Positions 1 to 9,277 are shown, numbered from the stretch's first letter. The stretch is DNA of 64,000 bases from CAVUFH01 sp963740835 (GCA_963740835.1 CAVUFH010000002.1:62001-126000); one strand, 5' to 3'. Numbers and translations are program-made. Notes: generated by a model not told the origin, from the letters alone.

Positions 1-10
1 GCTCCGCGCC

Positions 11-451
11 ATGGAGCAGCGGGTCAGCCTCATCACGCTCGGTGTCGCCGATCTCGCGCGGTCGCGCGGCTTCTACGAGCAACTCGGCTGGCGCGGCCAA
101 GAGGTTGAAGAGACGGTCTTCTTCCAGGCCGGTGGGCAAGCCGTCGTGCTGTGGGGCCGCGCCCAGGTCGCGGCCGACGCGGGCGTAGACGACGACGGCA
201 CCAGCCGGTTCAGCGGCATCTTCCTCGCGCACAACGTCGCGTCCCGCGCCGAGGTCGATCGCATTGTCGACGCAGCCGTGAGCGCAGGCGCGGAGCTGAC
301 GAAGGCTCCGGTCGAAACCTTCTACGGCGGCTACGCCGGCTTCTTCCGCGACCCCGACGGCCACGTGTGGGAAGTCGCGCACAACCCGGGCTTCACCTTG
401 GCCGCCGACGGTAGCCTCACGCTGCCCGACTTCGGCAGCAGCACTGCGTAA
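11..451 (+). CDS. VOC family protein (glyoxalase fold)
   Basis: A 146-residue protein of the vicinal oxygen chelate superfamily, the glyoxalase/bleomycin-resistance/dioxygenase fold. The N-terminal half shows the usual helix start (DLARSRGFYEQLGW) and the C-terminal half ends with the typical FFRDPDGHVWEVAHNP strand, whose Glu is normally a metal ligand. The length is normal for a one-domain VOC protein. The substrate cannot be told from sequence. It is followed 13 bases later by a second VOC gene, and a third overlaps that one, so the three probably form one transcript. The ATG lies only ten bases inside the window, so a longer upstream start cannot be excluded. Confidence 0.85.
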   Translation: MEQRVSLITLGVADLARSRGFYEQLGWRGQEVEETVFFQAGGQAVVLWGRAQVAADAGVDDDGTSRFSGIFLAHNVASRAEVDRIVDAAVSAGAELTKAPVETFYGGYAGFFRDPDGHVWEVAHNPGFTLAADGSLTLPDFGSSTA

Positions 452-464
452 CGAGGGGGCGTCT

Positions 465-911
465 GTGCTCCGTAACCCCGATCACGTGACCATCGCGGTG
501 GCGGACGCGGCGAGCGCCATCGAGTTCTTCGCGCTGCTCGGCTTCCGCAAGGATCACGTCGCCAAGATCGACGGTGGTGAACCGGCGAAGTACATGGGCA
601 TGCCGGACATGAAGGCGCAACACATCACGCTCGCACTCGAAGGATCCGAACCGCGCTTCGAGATCCAATTGCTCGAGTTTGATCCGACGTCGGCCGATGA
701 TCCGGGCGCGCATCCGACGAACCGCCGCCGTCGGGGCTACAACCACCTCGCGTTCCGCGTCGACGACATCGCGGCGGTGACCGCGCACCTGGTGGCGAAT
801 GGCGTGAAGATGCTCAGCGACGAGATGGACTACATCAGCCGGCGTCTGCGCTTCTTCGAAGGTCCCGAGGGGATCACCCTCGAGCTCGTGCAATGGGTCG
901 ACGCGCGATGA
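465..911 (+). CDS. VOC family protein (glyoxalase fold)
   Basis: A 148-residue VOC-superfamily protein, not closely similar to the one before it. The N-terminal strand PDHVTIAVADAASAIEFFALLGF and the C-terminal FFEGPEGITLELVQW are the classic half-site elements, with His in the first and Glu in the last as expected metal ligands. A central GYNHLAFRVDDIAAV segment starts the second babbb unit, so both halves of the fold are present. It starts with GTG and its TGA overlaps the ATG of the next gene (ATGA). The family covers glyoxalases, dioxygenases and resistance proteins, so the reaction is not assigned. Confidence 0.83.
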   Translation: MLRNPDHVTIAVADAASAIEFFALLGFRKDHVAKIDGGEPAKYMGMPDMKAQHITLALEGSEPRFEIQLLEFDPTSADDPGAHPTNRRRRGYNHLAFRVDDIAAVTAHLVANGVKMLSDEMDYISRRLRFFEGPEGITLELVQWVDAR

Positions 912-1201
912 AGATCGCGCGGCAGATCATCGTGTTCGACGCGGCCGATCTGGCCGGCGACGGCCAGTGGCGGATCGGCGTGCAGCTCGCACCGCAGCAC
1001 GTCCCACCCGATTGGCCGCACGGTGCACCGCAGCAGGTCCATCTCGATCTGCACGTCGACGACCCGGCGCGCGCCCACGAAGAGGTGCTCGCGCTCGGTG
1101 CGCGGTTGCTGCGGCCCGCCGCCGATCTCACCGCCGCCGAGGGGCACCAGGTCTACGCGGATCCGGCCGGCCACCCCTTCTGCATCGGTTGGGGGCACTG
1201 A
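908..1201 (+). CDS. VOC family protein with half the fold missing (probable remnant)
   Basis: A 97-residue open frame starting at the ATG that overlaps the previous stop. The middle and end (WRIGVQLAPQHVPPDWP, HLDLHVDD, VYADPAGHPFCIGW) are typical of a Glyoxalase_6-like VOC protein. The first strand (IARQIIVFDAADL) runs directly into GDGQWRIG. The helix and strands that normally lie between, usually about 40 residues containing an FYxxLLGW-type motif, are absent. The frame is unbroken, so this looks like a clean internal deletion rather than decay by stops. It is probably non-functional or acts only with a partner half; the first is more likely. Confidence 0.6.
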   Translation: MKIARQIIVFDAADLAGDGQWRIGVQLAPQHVPPDWPHGAPQQVHLDLHVDDPARAHEEVLALGARLLRPAADLTAAEGHQVYADPAGHPFCIGWGH

Positions 1202-1306
1202 CGCACCGGGCCGATGAGGAAGGCTGCCAGCGTCGGTACCGAAGTGAAGTCAAGGCGCTCGGCTCCGGCATCGTGACGCTCATCTACCGGACCGCGGGCC
1301 GACCGC

Positions 1307-1312
1307 TACGGT
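1307..1312 (+). promoter_or_regulatory. Putative -10 element of a leaderless promoter (MmcQ/YjbR gene)
   Basis: TACGGT fits TANNNT and ends six bases before the ATG at 1319. No Shine-Dalgarno sequence lies in between. The same geometry recurs before many genes in this window, which supports leaderless transcription starting at or beside the start codon. Confidence 0.45.
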
Positions 1313-1318
1313 GCGACC

Positions 1319-1723
1319 ATGGTGAGCATCGACGAGGCCGCTCGGATGGCCATGGAACTGCCGGAGGTCACCGTCGGCGAGCGTCACGGCAACCGGACGT
1401 GGTTCGTTGCCGGCAAGGGCTTCGCGTGGGAGCGACCGTTCAGCAAGGCCGACATCAAACGGTTCGGCGACGAGCGGCCTCCGGACGGACCGATCTTCGC
1501 GGTGCGCGTCGACGACCTGGCGGAGAAGGAAGCGGTGCTCGCCGCGCCGTCCAAGGGGTTCTTCACGATCCCGCACTTCGACGGGTACGCCGCCGTGCTC
1601 ATCCAGCTGACGGTCGTCGGCAAGCGTGCGCTGCGGGAAGCGATACTCGACGGCTGGTTGGCGTGTGCGCCGCCGCAGCTCGCGGAGGAGTACGTGCAGC
1701 GACGCGCGGGCCGACGCCGTTGA
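1319..1723 (+). CDS. MmcQ/YjbR family protein
   Basis: A 134-residue protein of the MmcQ/YjbR (CyaY-like fold) family, often labelled DNA-binding although its role is not established. The opening VSIDEAARMAMELPEVTVGE followed by GNRTWFVAGKGFAW is the family hallmark. The C-terminal region (KRALREAILDGWLACAPPQLAEEY) is the usual helical end. The length is normal. The gene stands alone with its own putative leaderless promoter, and converges on the helD homologue, whose stop lies six bases beyond its own. Confidence 0.8.
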   Translation: MVSIDEAARMAMELPEVTVGERHGNRTWFVAGKGFAWERPFSKADIKRFGDERPPDGPIFAVRVDDLAEKEAVLAAPSKGFFTIPHFDGYAAVLIQLTVVGKRALREAILDGWLACAPPQLAEEYVQRRAGRRR

Positions 1724-1729
1724 TGCTCG

Positions 1730-4109
1730 TCAGGCGTTGACGCGTTCGGGGGCGAGGCCTTCGGGCAACGAACCCGAGTGCACGATTACGAGCGATTTGG
1801 TTGTCCGGGTGATCGTCACGTAGAGCAGGCGCAAGCCGGCCGCGTCCGAAGTGACGAGGCGGCTCGGCTCGACCACCACGACGTGATCGAACTCGAGACC
1901 CTTGGCTTCGGTCGCGTCGAGGATCGCGATGTTGGCATCGAGTGCATCGGCCGCGTTCGCTACGGCGCCGACGTCGCTCAGCTCCGACGCGAGCATCGGG
2001 TGCAGTTCGGTGGGAGCGATGACGGCGACGGTGCCGGAACGTTCCCGTACCGCGCGCACGGTTTCGGCGGCGCGGGCGACGAGGTCGTCGGGTGTCGTCG
2101 CGATGAACCGCGGCTGTTCGCCGGTGCTGCGCACCGATCGCGAGGGCTCGACCGTGGGCGCGGCGACGGCAAGGAGCCGGGCTGCGACGTCCATGACCTC
2201 GGCCGGCGTGCGGTAGTTCACCGACAACGTGACGAACTGCGGTGCGACGTGGGTGGGTAGGTGCCGGAGCAGGTCGTCCCACGAAGCGATCGCGCCGGCG
2301 CGGCTCGCCTGACCCGGGTCGCCGACGAGCGTCATCGACCCCGACGGGCAGCGCCGGGCGAGCATGCGCCATTGCATCGCGGTGAGATCCTGCGCTTCGT
2401 CGACGAGGATGTGGCCGTAAGTGCGGGGCTCGCCGATCGACTCGCCCACGTCGGTGCTGCCGTCGCCGTACCGGTTGGCGAGCGCCGCCGCGTCGGTGAA
2501 GCCGTGCAGGCCGAGGTCCTCGATCACCCGGTTCGCGGTGTCGAGCGCGTCGTCCGAGGAGCGGCGGCGGCGACGCCGGGGGCGGGCGGCTTCGACCGGC
2601 CCGAGCAGGGCATCGGCTTCGTCGATGAGCGGGATGTCGGCCTCGCTCCACGCGACCCGTTGCAGGTCCGGGTCGCGGCGGCGATGGAGGCGTGCCATGT
2701 CGGCTTCGGAGAGGATGTCACGCGCCGCGGAACGGGTCAGCGCACTGAAGCCGAAGAGGTCGTTGACGAGCTCCGCACCGGAGATGACCGGCCAGCAGCG
2801 CTCGAGCGCTTCGCGCACCTCGGGACGGTTGCGGATGCGGGCGCGCAACTCGGACTCCCAACCTTCGGGCGGTGCCTCGCCGCGCGCGAGCGCGCCCGCG
2901 ACGGTGGGGTCCGCGGCGGCGTCACGATCGAAGATGCTCGTCACGCTCCCGGCGTTGTCCGGGGCCGCGTTGTCGGGCCGGCGCGGCGCGTCGAGCTGGC
3001 GGGACCGGAAATTGCGAACGAATGCGTCCTTGTAGCGCGCGACGAGCATGTCGACGAGGCGGCGGACGACGAGCTGCCGCTTCTCGTTGTGCGTACCTCG
3101 CCGGCGACGCGTGCCCTCGACGATGCGGGTCGTGTCGCCCCGCGTGATGCGCAGCCGCAACCCGTCGATCACGAGCACGAGCTCGCGTGCAAGGGGCCGC
3201 TCGCGATCGGAGACCGCGCGCTCGATGACGCCCGCCATGCGGCCGTCGCCCTTGAGCGTCGCGACCTCGCGCGGCTCGAGCGCCGTCACGCGCAGGCGGG
3301 GCTTGAGACCCGTGAGCGTGGAGAGCTGCACGTCCTGCTCGCCGAGCGACGGCAGCACCTGCTCGATGTAGCGCAGGAACACCGGGCTCGGCCCGACCAG
3401 CAACACTCCAGAAGACGCGAGCCGGCGCCGGTGCGTGTAGAGGAGGTACGCGGCACGGTGGAGCGCGACCGCGGTCTTGCCGGTGCCCGGACCGCCCGCC
3501 ACGACGAGGATGCCGGCGATCTCGGCCCGGATGGCCTGATCTTGTTCGGCCTGGATGGTCGCGACGATGTCGCCCATGCGGCCGGTGCGGTCGCGTTCGA
3601 GCGCGGCGAGCAGCGCGCCTTCGCCCGCGACCTCGAGGCCGGCGTCCGCGATCGCGCGCTGGTCGAAGACCTCGTCGTCGAGGCCCGGTGACCTCGCGGC
3701 CCTTCTTGGTGATGAGGTGCCGGCGGCGCACGACCGCCATCGGCGCGACCGCGGTGGCGCGGTAGAAGGGCTCGGCGACCGGCGCGCGCCAGTCGATCAC
3801 GAGCGGCGTGTGCGTCTCGTCCTCGACCGCGAGCCGGCCGATGTACCACCGCGCCGCGTCTTCCATGTCGAGCCGGCCGAACACCAGGGGAGAGTCACCG
3901 ATGTCGAGATCGGCCAGGCGCCGCTGGGTCACGTCCCAGGCGATGTCCCGCTCGAGCCGGGCCTGGTGGGTTCCGCCCGCGCGGACGTCCGAGTACGCGG
4001 CGCGGACCCGTTCGGCCGCGGCCCGCATGGACTCCAGCCGGGCGTACGCGGCGTCCACGTAGCGCTGTTCGGCCGCGAGTTCGGGATCCTGTCGGCGTTG
4101 CTCGGGCAA
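1730..4109 (-). CDS. helD: HelD-like UvrD-family ATPase (RNA polymerase recycling factor), frameshifted
   Basis: A helicase-like ATPase of the HelD family, which in actinobacteria binds RNA polymerase and helps release stalled or drug-bound enzyme. The reconstructed protein is about 792 residues. The N-terminal coiled coil is followed by the conserved PLVIDWRAPVAEPFYRAT segment, Walker A (GGPGTGKTAVAL), Walker B (HILVDEAQDL), LVGDPGQAS, and the late motifs EAKGLEFDHVVVVEP and LLYVTITRTTKSL. The start chosen is TTG at 4109 behind a GGGAGAGG Shine-Dalgarno sequence. One extra G near 3683-3687 shifts the frame: before it the protein reads KKGREVTG, after it the open frame resumes with LDDEVFDQ. 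Both halves are well conserved, so a sequencing error is the simplest reading. Confidence 0.8.
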
Positions 4110-4201
4110 CCCTCTCCCTTGCTCGTCGGGACGACGATGTCCTGTCCTCGGAGGCCGGCAAAGGCGGTCCGCGGGGACGGGCCAGCTTAGTCGCCGCGCA
4201 C

Positions 4202-4207
4202 TAGGTT
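4202..4207 (+). promoter_or_regulatory. Putative -10 element of a leaderless promoter (HhH-GPD gene)
   Basis: TAGGTT fits TANNNT and ends seven bases before the GTG at 4215, with no Shine-Dalgarno sequence. This matches the leaderless layout seen elsewhere in the window. Confidence 0.4.
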
Positions 4208-4214
4208 CCCGACG

Positions 4215-4787
4215 GTGCCCGAATCGTTGCCGTTCACGCCGGACGAAGCCGCCAACCGCCTGCTGGCGACCGATCCCCTCGCGGTGCTGCTCGGGATGCT
4301 CCTCGACCAACAGGTGCCGATGGAGTGGGCGTTCCAGGCGCCGAACCTCTTGCGGGCGCGCCTCGGCGGCACGCTCGATGCCGGTGCGATCGCGGCGATG
4401 CCGGTCGAAGACCTCGAGGCGATCTTCCGGGACAAGCCCGCGCTGCACCGGTACCCCGGATCGATGGCGAAGCGCACCCACGCGGTCGCGCAGTTCCTCG
4501 TCGAGCACTACGACGGCTCGGCGGCCCGCCTGTGGGCCGATGCCGAAACCGGCGAAGAATTGCTGGCCCGGGTCCGGGCGCTCCCCGGCTTCGGGGAGTC
4601 GAAGGCACGGATCTTCGTCGGACTGCTGGGCAAGCGCCTCGACGTCCGACCCGCCGGCTGGGAGACGGTTGCCGCCGACTGGCCGTCGATCGCGGACGTC
4701 GACAGCTATGAGCGCGTCCTCGAGATCCGTCAGCAGAAGCGTGTGATGAAGGCGGCCAAGAAGGCCGCCGCCCCGAAACCCGGCTAA
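4215..4787 (+). CDS. HhH-GPD-type base excision repair protein
   Basis: A 190-residue helix-hairpin-helix protein of the HhH-GPD superfamily, the fold of endonuclease III-type DNA glycosylases. The N-terminal LLGMLLDQQVPMEWAFQAP matches the region that opens many glycosylases, and VRALPGFGESKARIFVGLL is the hairpin that contacts the DNA backbone. No cysteine cluster is present, so it lacks the 4Fe-4S loop of Nth/MutY. The tail is Lys/Ala rich. It starts with GTG. The stop overlaps the converging stop of the next gene by three bases. The substrate lesion is unknown. Confidence 0.78.
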   Translation: MPESLPFTPDEAANRLLATDPLAVLLGMLLDQQVPMEWAFQAPNLLRARLGGTLDAGAIAAMPVEDLEAIFRDKPALHRYPGSMAKRTHAVAQFLVEHYDGSAARLWADAETGEELLARVRALPGFGESKARIFVGLLGKRLDVRPAGWETVAADWPSIADVDSYERVLEIRQQKRVMKAAKKAAAPKPG

Positions 4788-5489
4788 GGCGAGACCGCGA
4801 TCGTCTTCGTCTGGGTGACGGTGCGGTTGTCGGCCCCGAACGCAGTCAGTAGGTACGAGTGCGAGCTGCCCGAGCACGGGAACGGCAGGTCCTGGGTCGC
4901 GCTCGGCACCGAAGCTGCCGGGTTGCGTGGTGCCGTCGATGGCGATCGTGGTGCGTGTCGCGTTGCCGGTGCTCCAACTCAGCTGCACCGTCGTGTCGGC
5001 CGTGCAGCTCTTGGAATCCGGGCCGGTGAACGATGCAATCGTCGGCGCGGGCGGTGCCGTGGTCGCCGTCGTCGTCGCGGCTTCGGTCGTGGTCGTGCTC
5101 GCCTCGGTCGTGGTGGTGGTCGACTCGACGGTCGTGCCCGACGAGCTCGTCGTGGTGGTGCTGTCGTCGTCGCCACTGCTGTTCGCGAGGACGATCACGA
5201 GGATGATGATCGCGATCACGACCACGGCACCGACGGCGATCCACCACCACTTCGCGTTCGACTCGCCCTCTCCGCCATCGTCGCCGCCGTAGCCGGGCGG
5301 CGGGGGAGTGCCGGGCGGGGGCGGCTCGCCGACCGACGGCATCCGCTGGGTCGGGTCCACGGGGGCGACACCGGGCGCGCCAGGGTCGGTCGGGGCGCCG
5401 GGATCGCCCGGCGGCGTGCCGCCGGGTGCCGAAGGAGGCGCGCCGGCCGGAGTCGGTGGGGTCGCGCTGGGGTCAACCGGCTGATTCAC
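4784..5489 (-). CDS. Single-pass membrane protein with Pro-rich tail and Ser/Thr stalk, frameshifted
   Basis: Reconstructed as about 234 residues. The first about 75 residues are Pro/Gly rich and probably cytoplasmic. A transmembrane segment follows (WWWIAVGAVVVIAIIILVIV), then a long Thr/Ser stalk and a small outside domain (IASFTGPDSKSCTADTTVQLSW) that resembles Ig/PKD-like beta folds. One extra base near 4909-4911 breaks the frame. Beyond it the open frame continues (ATQDLPFPCSGSSHSYLLTA) and ends in TAG overlapping the HhH-GPD stop. The start is GTG at 5489 with a leaderless-type -10. It is divergent from obg with only 39 bases between start codons. The function is unknown. Confidence 0.65.
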
Positions 5490-5496
5490 GCCGTGG

Positions 5497-5520
5497 ATCG
5501 TACGGCCGCACCCGTACTCT
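5497..5520. promoter_or_regulatory. Back-to-back leaderless -10 elements between obg and the stalked membrane protein
   Basis: On the plus strand TACTCT (5515-5520) ends eight bases before the obg ATG. On the minus strand TACGAT (5502-5497) ends seven bases before the GTG of the divergent membrane protein. Neither gene has a Shine-Dalgarno sequence. The two promoters must overlap in their upstream parts, which suggests mutual influence on expression. Confidence 0.5.
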
Positions 5521-5528
5521 TTCGGTGG

Positions 5529-6761
5529 ATGTCCGAGTTCGTCGACGTGGCGCAGTTGAACGTGCAGGCCGGCAACGGCGGCGCGGGCGTCGTCGCGTTC
5601 CGGCGGGAGTCGCACGTGCCGAAGGGCGGTCCCGACGGCGGCGACGGCGGCAGCGGCGGCGACATCTGGCTGCACGCGACCCGCAACGTCCCCTCCCTGC
5701 TCGCGTTCCGGGACCATCCGCACCGCAAGGCGAGGTCGGGCACGCACGGGTCGGGCAAGAAGAAGCACGGCTCGGCCGGCGCCGATCTCGTCATCGAGGT
5801 GCCGGTCGGAACGGTCGTGCGGGGCGCTGACGGTGAGCTGCTCGCCGACCTCGTGCGCGACGGCGACCGCTGGATGGCGGCGAAGGGTGGGGTCGGCGGG
5901 CGCGGCAACGCGCGCTTCCTCTCCAACGCCCGCCGCGCGCCTTCGTTCGCGGAGCAAGGCGAGTACGGCGAAGAGCGGTGGTTGCAGCTCGAGCTGAAGC
6001 TGCTCGCCGACGCAGCACTCGTCGGCTTCCCGAACGCGGGCAAGTCGACGTTGATCTCCGTCGTGAGCGCAGCCAAGCCCAGGATCGCCGACTACCCGTT
6101 CACCACACTCGTCCCGAACCTCGGTGTGGTGCGCTTCCACGAGCACGAGTTCGTCCTCGCCGACATCCCCGGCCTCATCGAAGGCGCGGCCGAAGGCAAG
6201 GGCCTCGGCCACCAGTTCCTGCGCCACGTCGAGCGGGCGCGCGTCCTCGTCATCCTGCTCGACCTCGCGCCCGTCGACGGCCGGTCGCCCGACGAGCAGG
6301 AATCGGTGCTGCTCGACGAGCTCCGCCGCTACCAACCGCAGCTGCTCGACCGGCCCCGCGTGGTCGTCGGTACCAAGGCCGACGTCGCGAGCGAGTCGTT
6401 CGCCGGGCTCACGATCTCCGCGGTGACGCGCGCCGGCGTCGACGAGCTGCTCGGTGAGATCGCCAAGCTCGTCGAGGACGCGCGCGCGAACGAGGGCGAG
6501 TCCGAGGCCTACGTGGTGCTGCGACCCGAGGAGCAGGGCTTCAACGTCGTGCGCGAAGGGGACCGGGCGTGGCGCGTCACCGGCCGGCCCGCCGAGCGCG
6601 CGGTTGCACTCGCCGACCTCACGAACCACGAAGCCATGGCGTACGTACAACACCGGCTGCGGCGCATGGGCGTCGAGCGGGCGCTGGCGCGAGCGGGTGT
6701 GAACGATGGTGACCTCGTGCGCATCGGTGCGCTCGAGCTCACCTATGAAGAGGGCATGTGA
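5529..6761 (+). CDS. obg: GTPase Obg (ribosome assembly GTPase)
   Basis: A 410-residue Obg/CgtA GTPase acting in 50S ribosome maturation. The glycine-rich Obg fold is at the N-terminus (FVDVAQLNVQAGNGGAGVVA), with the repeated GGDGGSGGD type turns. The G domain shows G1 GFPNAGKSTL, G2 with the PFTTL effector, G3 DIPGLIEGA, and G4 as GTKAD rather than NKxD. A C-terminal OCT domain (EEQGFNVVREGDRAWRVTGRP) completes the protein. The ATG at 5529 gives the expected N-terminus. proB follows after 27 bases, the order conserved in many actinobacteria. Confidence 0.96.
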   Translation: MSEFVDVAQLNVQAGNGGAGVVAFRRESHVPKGGPDGGDGGSGGDIWLHATRNVPSLLAFRDHPHRKARSGTHGSGKKKHGSAGADLVIEVPVGTVVRGADGELLADLVRDGDRWMAAKGGVGGRGNARFLSNARRAPSFAEQGEYGEERWLQLELKLLADAALVGFPNAGKSTLISVVSAAKPRIADYPFTTLVPNLGVVRFHEHEFVLADIPGLIEGAAEGKGLGHQFLRHVERARVLVILLDLAPVDGRSPDEQESVLLDELRRYQPQLLDRPRVVVGTKADVASESFAGLTISAVTRAGVDELLGEIAKLVEDARANEGESEAYVVLRPEEQGFNVVREGDRAWRVTGRPAERAVALADLTNHEAMAYVQHRLRRMGVERALARAGVNDGDLVRIGALELTYEEGM

Positions 6762-6788
6762 ACAGCGAAAAAGGAATGTGAGCGGAGC

Positions 6789-7875
6789 ATGCTCGCAGTC
6801 GTGAAGGTCGGGACGTCATCGATCACCGACGAGCGCGGTGATCTCGATGACGCCGCGATCCTCAAGCTGTGCGGCGATCTCGCGGCCGCGCACAGCGCGG
6901 GTCACCGGGTCGTGCTGGTGCTCTCCGGCGCGATTGCAGCGGGCATGCCCGCGCTCGGCCTCACGACGCGTCCCACCGATGTCGGCACGTTGCAGGCGCT
7001 CGCCGCGGTCGGGCAGCCGCGACTGATCGAGCGGCTCAACGCGATCTTCTCCGCGTACGACATCGTCGGTGGCCAGGTGCTGCTCACGCCGTACGACTTC
7101 GTGCACCGCAGCCAGTACCTGCACGCGCGCGAGACCCTGCGGCGCCTGCTCGATCTCGGCGTGCTGCCGATCGTGAACGAGAACGACACGATCGCGGACG
7201 ACGAGATCCGCTACGGCGACAACGACCTCCTCGCCGCGCTCGTGTCCCACCTGCTGCACGCCGACGCGCTGGTCATGCTCACCGACACCGCGGGGCTGTT
7301 CACCGCCGACCCGAAGCAGGACGAAGACGCTTCGCTCATCGAGGAGATCGTGGAGGTGGACGCCGCCCTCGAGCGCGTCGCGGGCGGGGCCGGGACCGCC
7401 CGCGGTAGCGGCGGCATGGCGAGCAAGCTCGCGGCCGCGAAGATCGCGGCGTGGTCCGGCGTGCGCGTCGTGATCGCGGCGGCCGCCGCCGACCGCGTCG
7501 TGGTGGACGCGCTCGACGGCAAGCCGGTGGGCACCGCGTTCCCACCGCGCTCGCAGCGCCTGCCGAGCCGCAAGCTGTGGATCGCGTTCGCGCAAGGCGC
7601 GAAGGGTCGCATCATCGTCGACGCCGGCGCTGCGCAACGCGCTGGTCAACAACGGCAAGTCGCTGCTCGCCGCGGGCGTGCGCGATGCCGTCGGCCGCTT
7701 CGAGGCCGACGCCGCCGTCGAGATCGTCGACGACCAGGGGACGGTGTTCGCCAAGGGCCTGACCCGATATTCGTCCTCGCAGCTCCGCACGGCCGCCGGC
7801 CACCGCACCGCGGATCTCCCCGAGGGTCTGCCCCACGAAGTCGTCCACCGCGACGACCTCGTCGTGCTCCCGTAG
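6789..7875 (+). CDS. proB: Glutamate 5-kinase, frameshifted near the C-terminus
   Basis: Phosphorylates L-glutamate in the first step of proline synthesis. The amino-acid kinase domain runs from VVKVGTSSITDERGD through VLSGAIAAGMPALGL, PIVNENDTIADDEIRYGDND and RGSGGMASKLAAAKIA, all family signatures. A PUA domain forms the last about 80 residues. One extra base near 7624-7626 (within GCCGGCG) breaks the frame between GRIIVDA and LRNALVNNGKSLL. Removing it gives 361 residues, the usual length, ending in VVHRDDLVVLP. This reads as a sequencing error in an essential-type gene. It is transcribed after obg, but proA has its own promoter. Confidence 0.9.
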
Positions 7876-7950
7876 CGTCGACCGGATGGCAGTGCGCAAC
7901 CGCCGGATCGCCGCCCGTCGCCCCGAGTTGAAGCTTCCATATCCCCCGAC

Positions 7951-7976
7951 TTGACCGAGCGGTCAAGGGGTACCCT
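7951..7976 (+). promoter_or_regulatory. proA promoter with a 16-bp palindromic operator
   Basis: TTGACCGAGCGGTCAA (7951-7966) is a perfect palindrome with seven-base arms around a two-base centre. Its size and GACCG-N2-CGGTC core resemble TetR-family operators. It is followed by TACCCT (7971-7976), a TANNNT -10 element ending six bases before the proA ATG, so the transcript is probably leaderless. The palindrome covers the region where the -35 and spacer should be, so a bound protein would block the polymerase. Confidence 0.5.
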
Positions 7977-7982
7977 TTGGGG

Positions 7983-9230
7983 ATGACGAGCGTCGAGGAA
8001 CTGGGCCAGCGGGCCCGGGCGGCCAGCCGGATCCTCGCCACTGCGCCGAGCGACGCCAAGAACGCGGCGCTGCACACTGCGGCTGACCTGCTGCTCGAGC
8101 GCGCCGGCGACATCCAGGCGGCCAACGCCGAGGATCTCGCCGCCGCGGCCGCCGCGGGCATCGCTGAGGGTCCACTCGACCGGTTGCGGATCACGAATGC
8201 CCGGCTCGAGGGGATGGCCGGCGGCCTGCGCACGGTCGCGCGGCTCGTCGATCCGGTCGGTGACGTGCTCGACGGCTGGACCCCGCCCAACGGCTTGCAG
8301 ATCACGCGCGTGCGCGTGCCGCTCGGTGTCGTCGCGATCATCTACGAGAACCGGCCGAACGTCACCAGCGACGCGGCCGGGCTCTGCCTGAAGTCCGGGA
8401 ACGCGGCGCTGCTGCGGGGCTCGTCGAGTGCGCTCCGCTCGAACGTCGCCATTGTCGCGGTGATGCGCGAGGCGCTGGCGAAGCACGCGCTGCCGGAAGA
8501 TGCGGTGCTGCTGGTCGAGGACACCGCGCACGAGACCGCGACGCAGGTGATGCGGCTCACTGAGTACGTCGACTGCCTGATCCCGCGCGGCGGGCACTCG
8601 TTGATCCAGAGCATCCGTGAGAACGCGACGGTTCCGGTGATCATCGACGGCGACGGCAACTGTCACGTCTACGTGGACGCGGCGGCCGATCTCGATGAAG
8701 CGCTGACGATCGTCGTCAACGCCAAGACGCAACGCACGAGCGTGTGCAACTCGGCCGAGTCGCTCGTCGTGCACGAGGCGGTCGCGGCGGACTTCGTGCC
8801 GCGCGCCGCCGCCGCGCTGGACGCGCACGCGGTCGAGCTGGTCGGCGACACGAACTCGCAGGCGTTGAGCGCGCACATCGCGCCCGCCACCGAAGCCGAC
8901 TACGCGACCGAGTTCCTCGACCTGAAGATGAGCGTCGCGGTCGTCCCCGACCTCACCGCCGCGATCGATCACGTCAACCGGTACGGCACCGGTCACACCG
9001 AGGCGATCCTGACCCGCGACCTGCACGCGGCGCGGCGCTTCACGAGCGAGGTGGACGCGGCGGCGGTGATCGTCAACGCGTCGACCCGGTTCACCGACGG
9101 CGAAGAGTTCGGCTTCGGCGCCGAGATCGGCATCTCGACCCAGAAGCTGCACGCGCGCGGTCCCATGGGCCTGCGGGAGCTCACCACCTACAAGTACGTC
9201 ATCTGGGGCAACGGCCAGATCCGGGCCTAG
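7983..9230 (+). CDS. proA: Glutamate-5-semialdehyde dehydrogenase
   Basis: Reduces glutamyl-5-phosphate to the semialdehyde, the second step of proline synthesis, in the cytoplasm with NADPH. The 415-residue protein shows VPLGVVAIIYENRPNVTSDA, GLCLKSGNAALLRGSS, the catalytic-cysteine segment NAKTQRTSVCNSAESL, and the end segment FGFGAEIGISTQKLHARGPM, all diagnostic of ProA. Family members are about 415-430 residues. The ATG at 7983 fits the leaderless -10. The gene is separated from proB by 107 bases holding its own promoter and palindrome, so the two genes need not be co-regulated. Confidence 0.96.
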   Translation: MTSVEELGQRARAASRILATAPSDAKNAALHTAADLLLERAGDIQAANAEDLAAAAAAGIAEGPLDRLRITNARLEGMAGGLRTVARLVDPVGDVLDGWTPPNGLQITRVRVPLGVVAIIYENRPNVTSDAAGLCLKSGNAALLRGSSSALRSNVAIVAVMREALAKHALPEDAVLLVEDTAHETATQVMRLTEYVDCLIPRGGHSLIQSIRENATVPVIIDGDGNCHVYVDAAADLDEALTIVVNAKTQRTSVCNSAESLVVHEAVAADFVPRAAAALDAHAVELVGDTNSQALSAHIAPATEADYATEFLDLKMSVAVVPDLTAAIDHVNRYGTGHTEAILTRDLHAARRFTSEVDAAAVIVNASTRFTDGEEFGFGAEIGISTQKLHARGPMGLRELTTYKYVIWGNGQIRA

Positions 9231-9277
9231 CTCGTCCGTCCGTTCCCCGTCCCTCACACAGGAGCACTTCCCACCTC

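Noticed and set aside
5040..5160. Simple-sequence repeat of Thr codons in the stalked membrane protein
   Set aside because: Low-complexity Ser/Thr stalks are common in actinobacterial surface proteins and explain the repeat.
2922..6653. A 1243-codon open frame on the minus strand
   Set aside because: It only joins pieces of three genes (helD 5' part, stalked membrane protein, antisense of obg). It runs antisense to a clear obg and its continuity is due to high GC and single-base errors.
6816..9257. An 813-codon minus-strand frame opposite proB-proA
   Set aside because: Antisense shadow of two well-supported enzymes; composition is Arg/Asp/Val-rich as expected for such shadows and has no family features.
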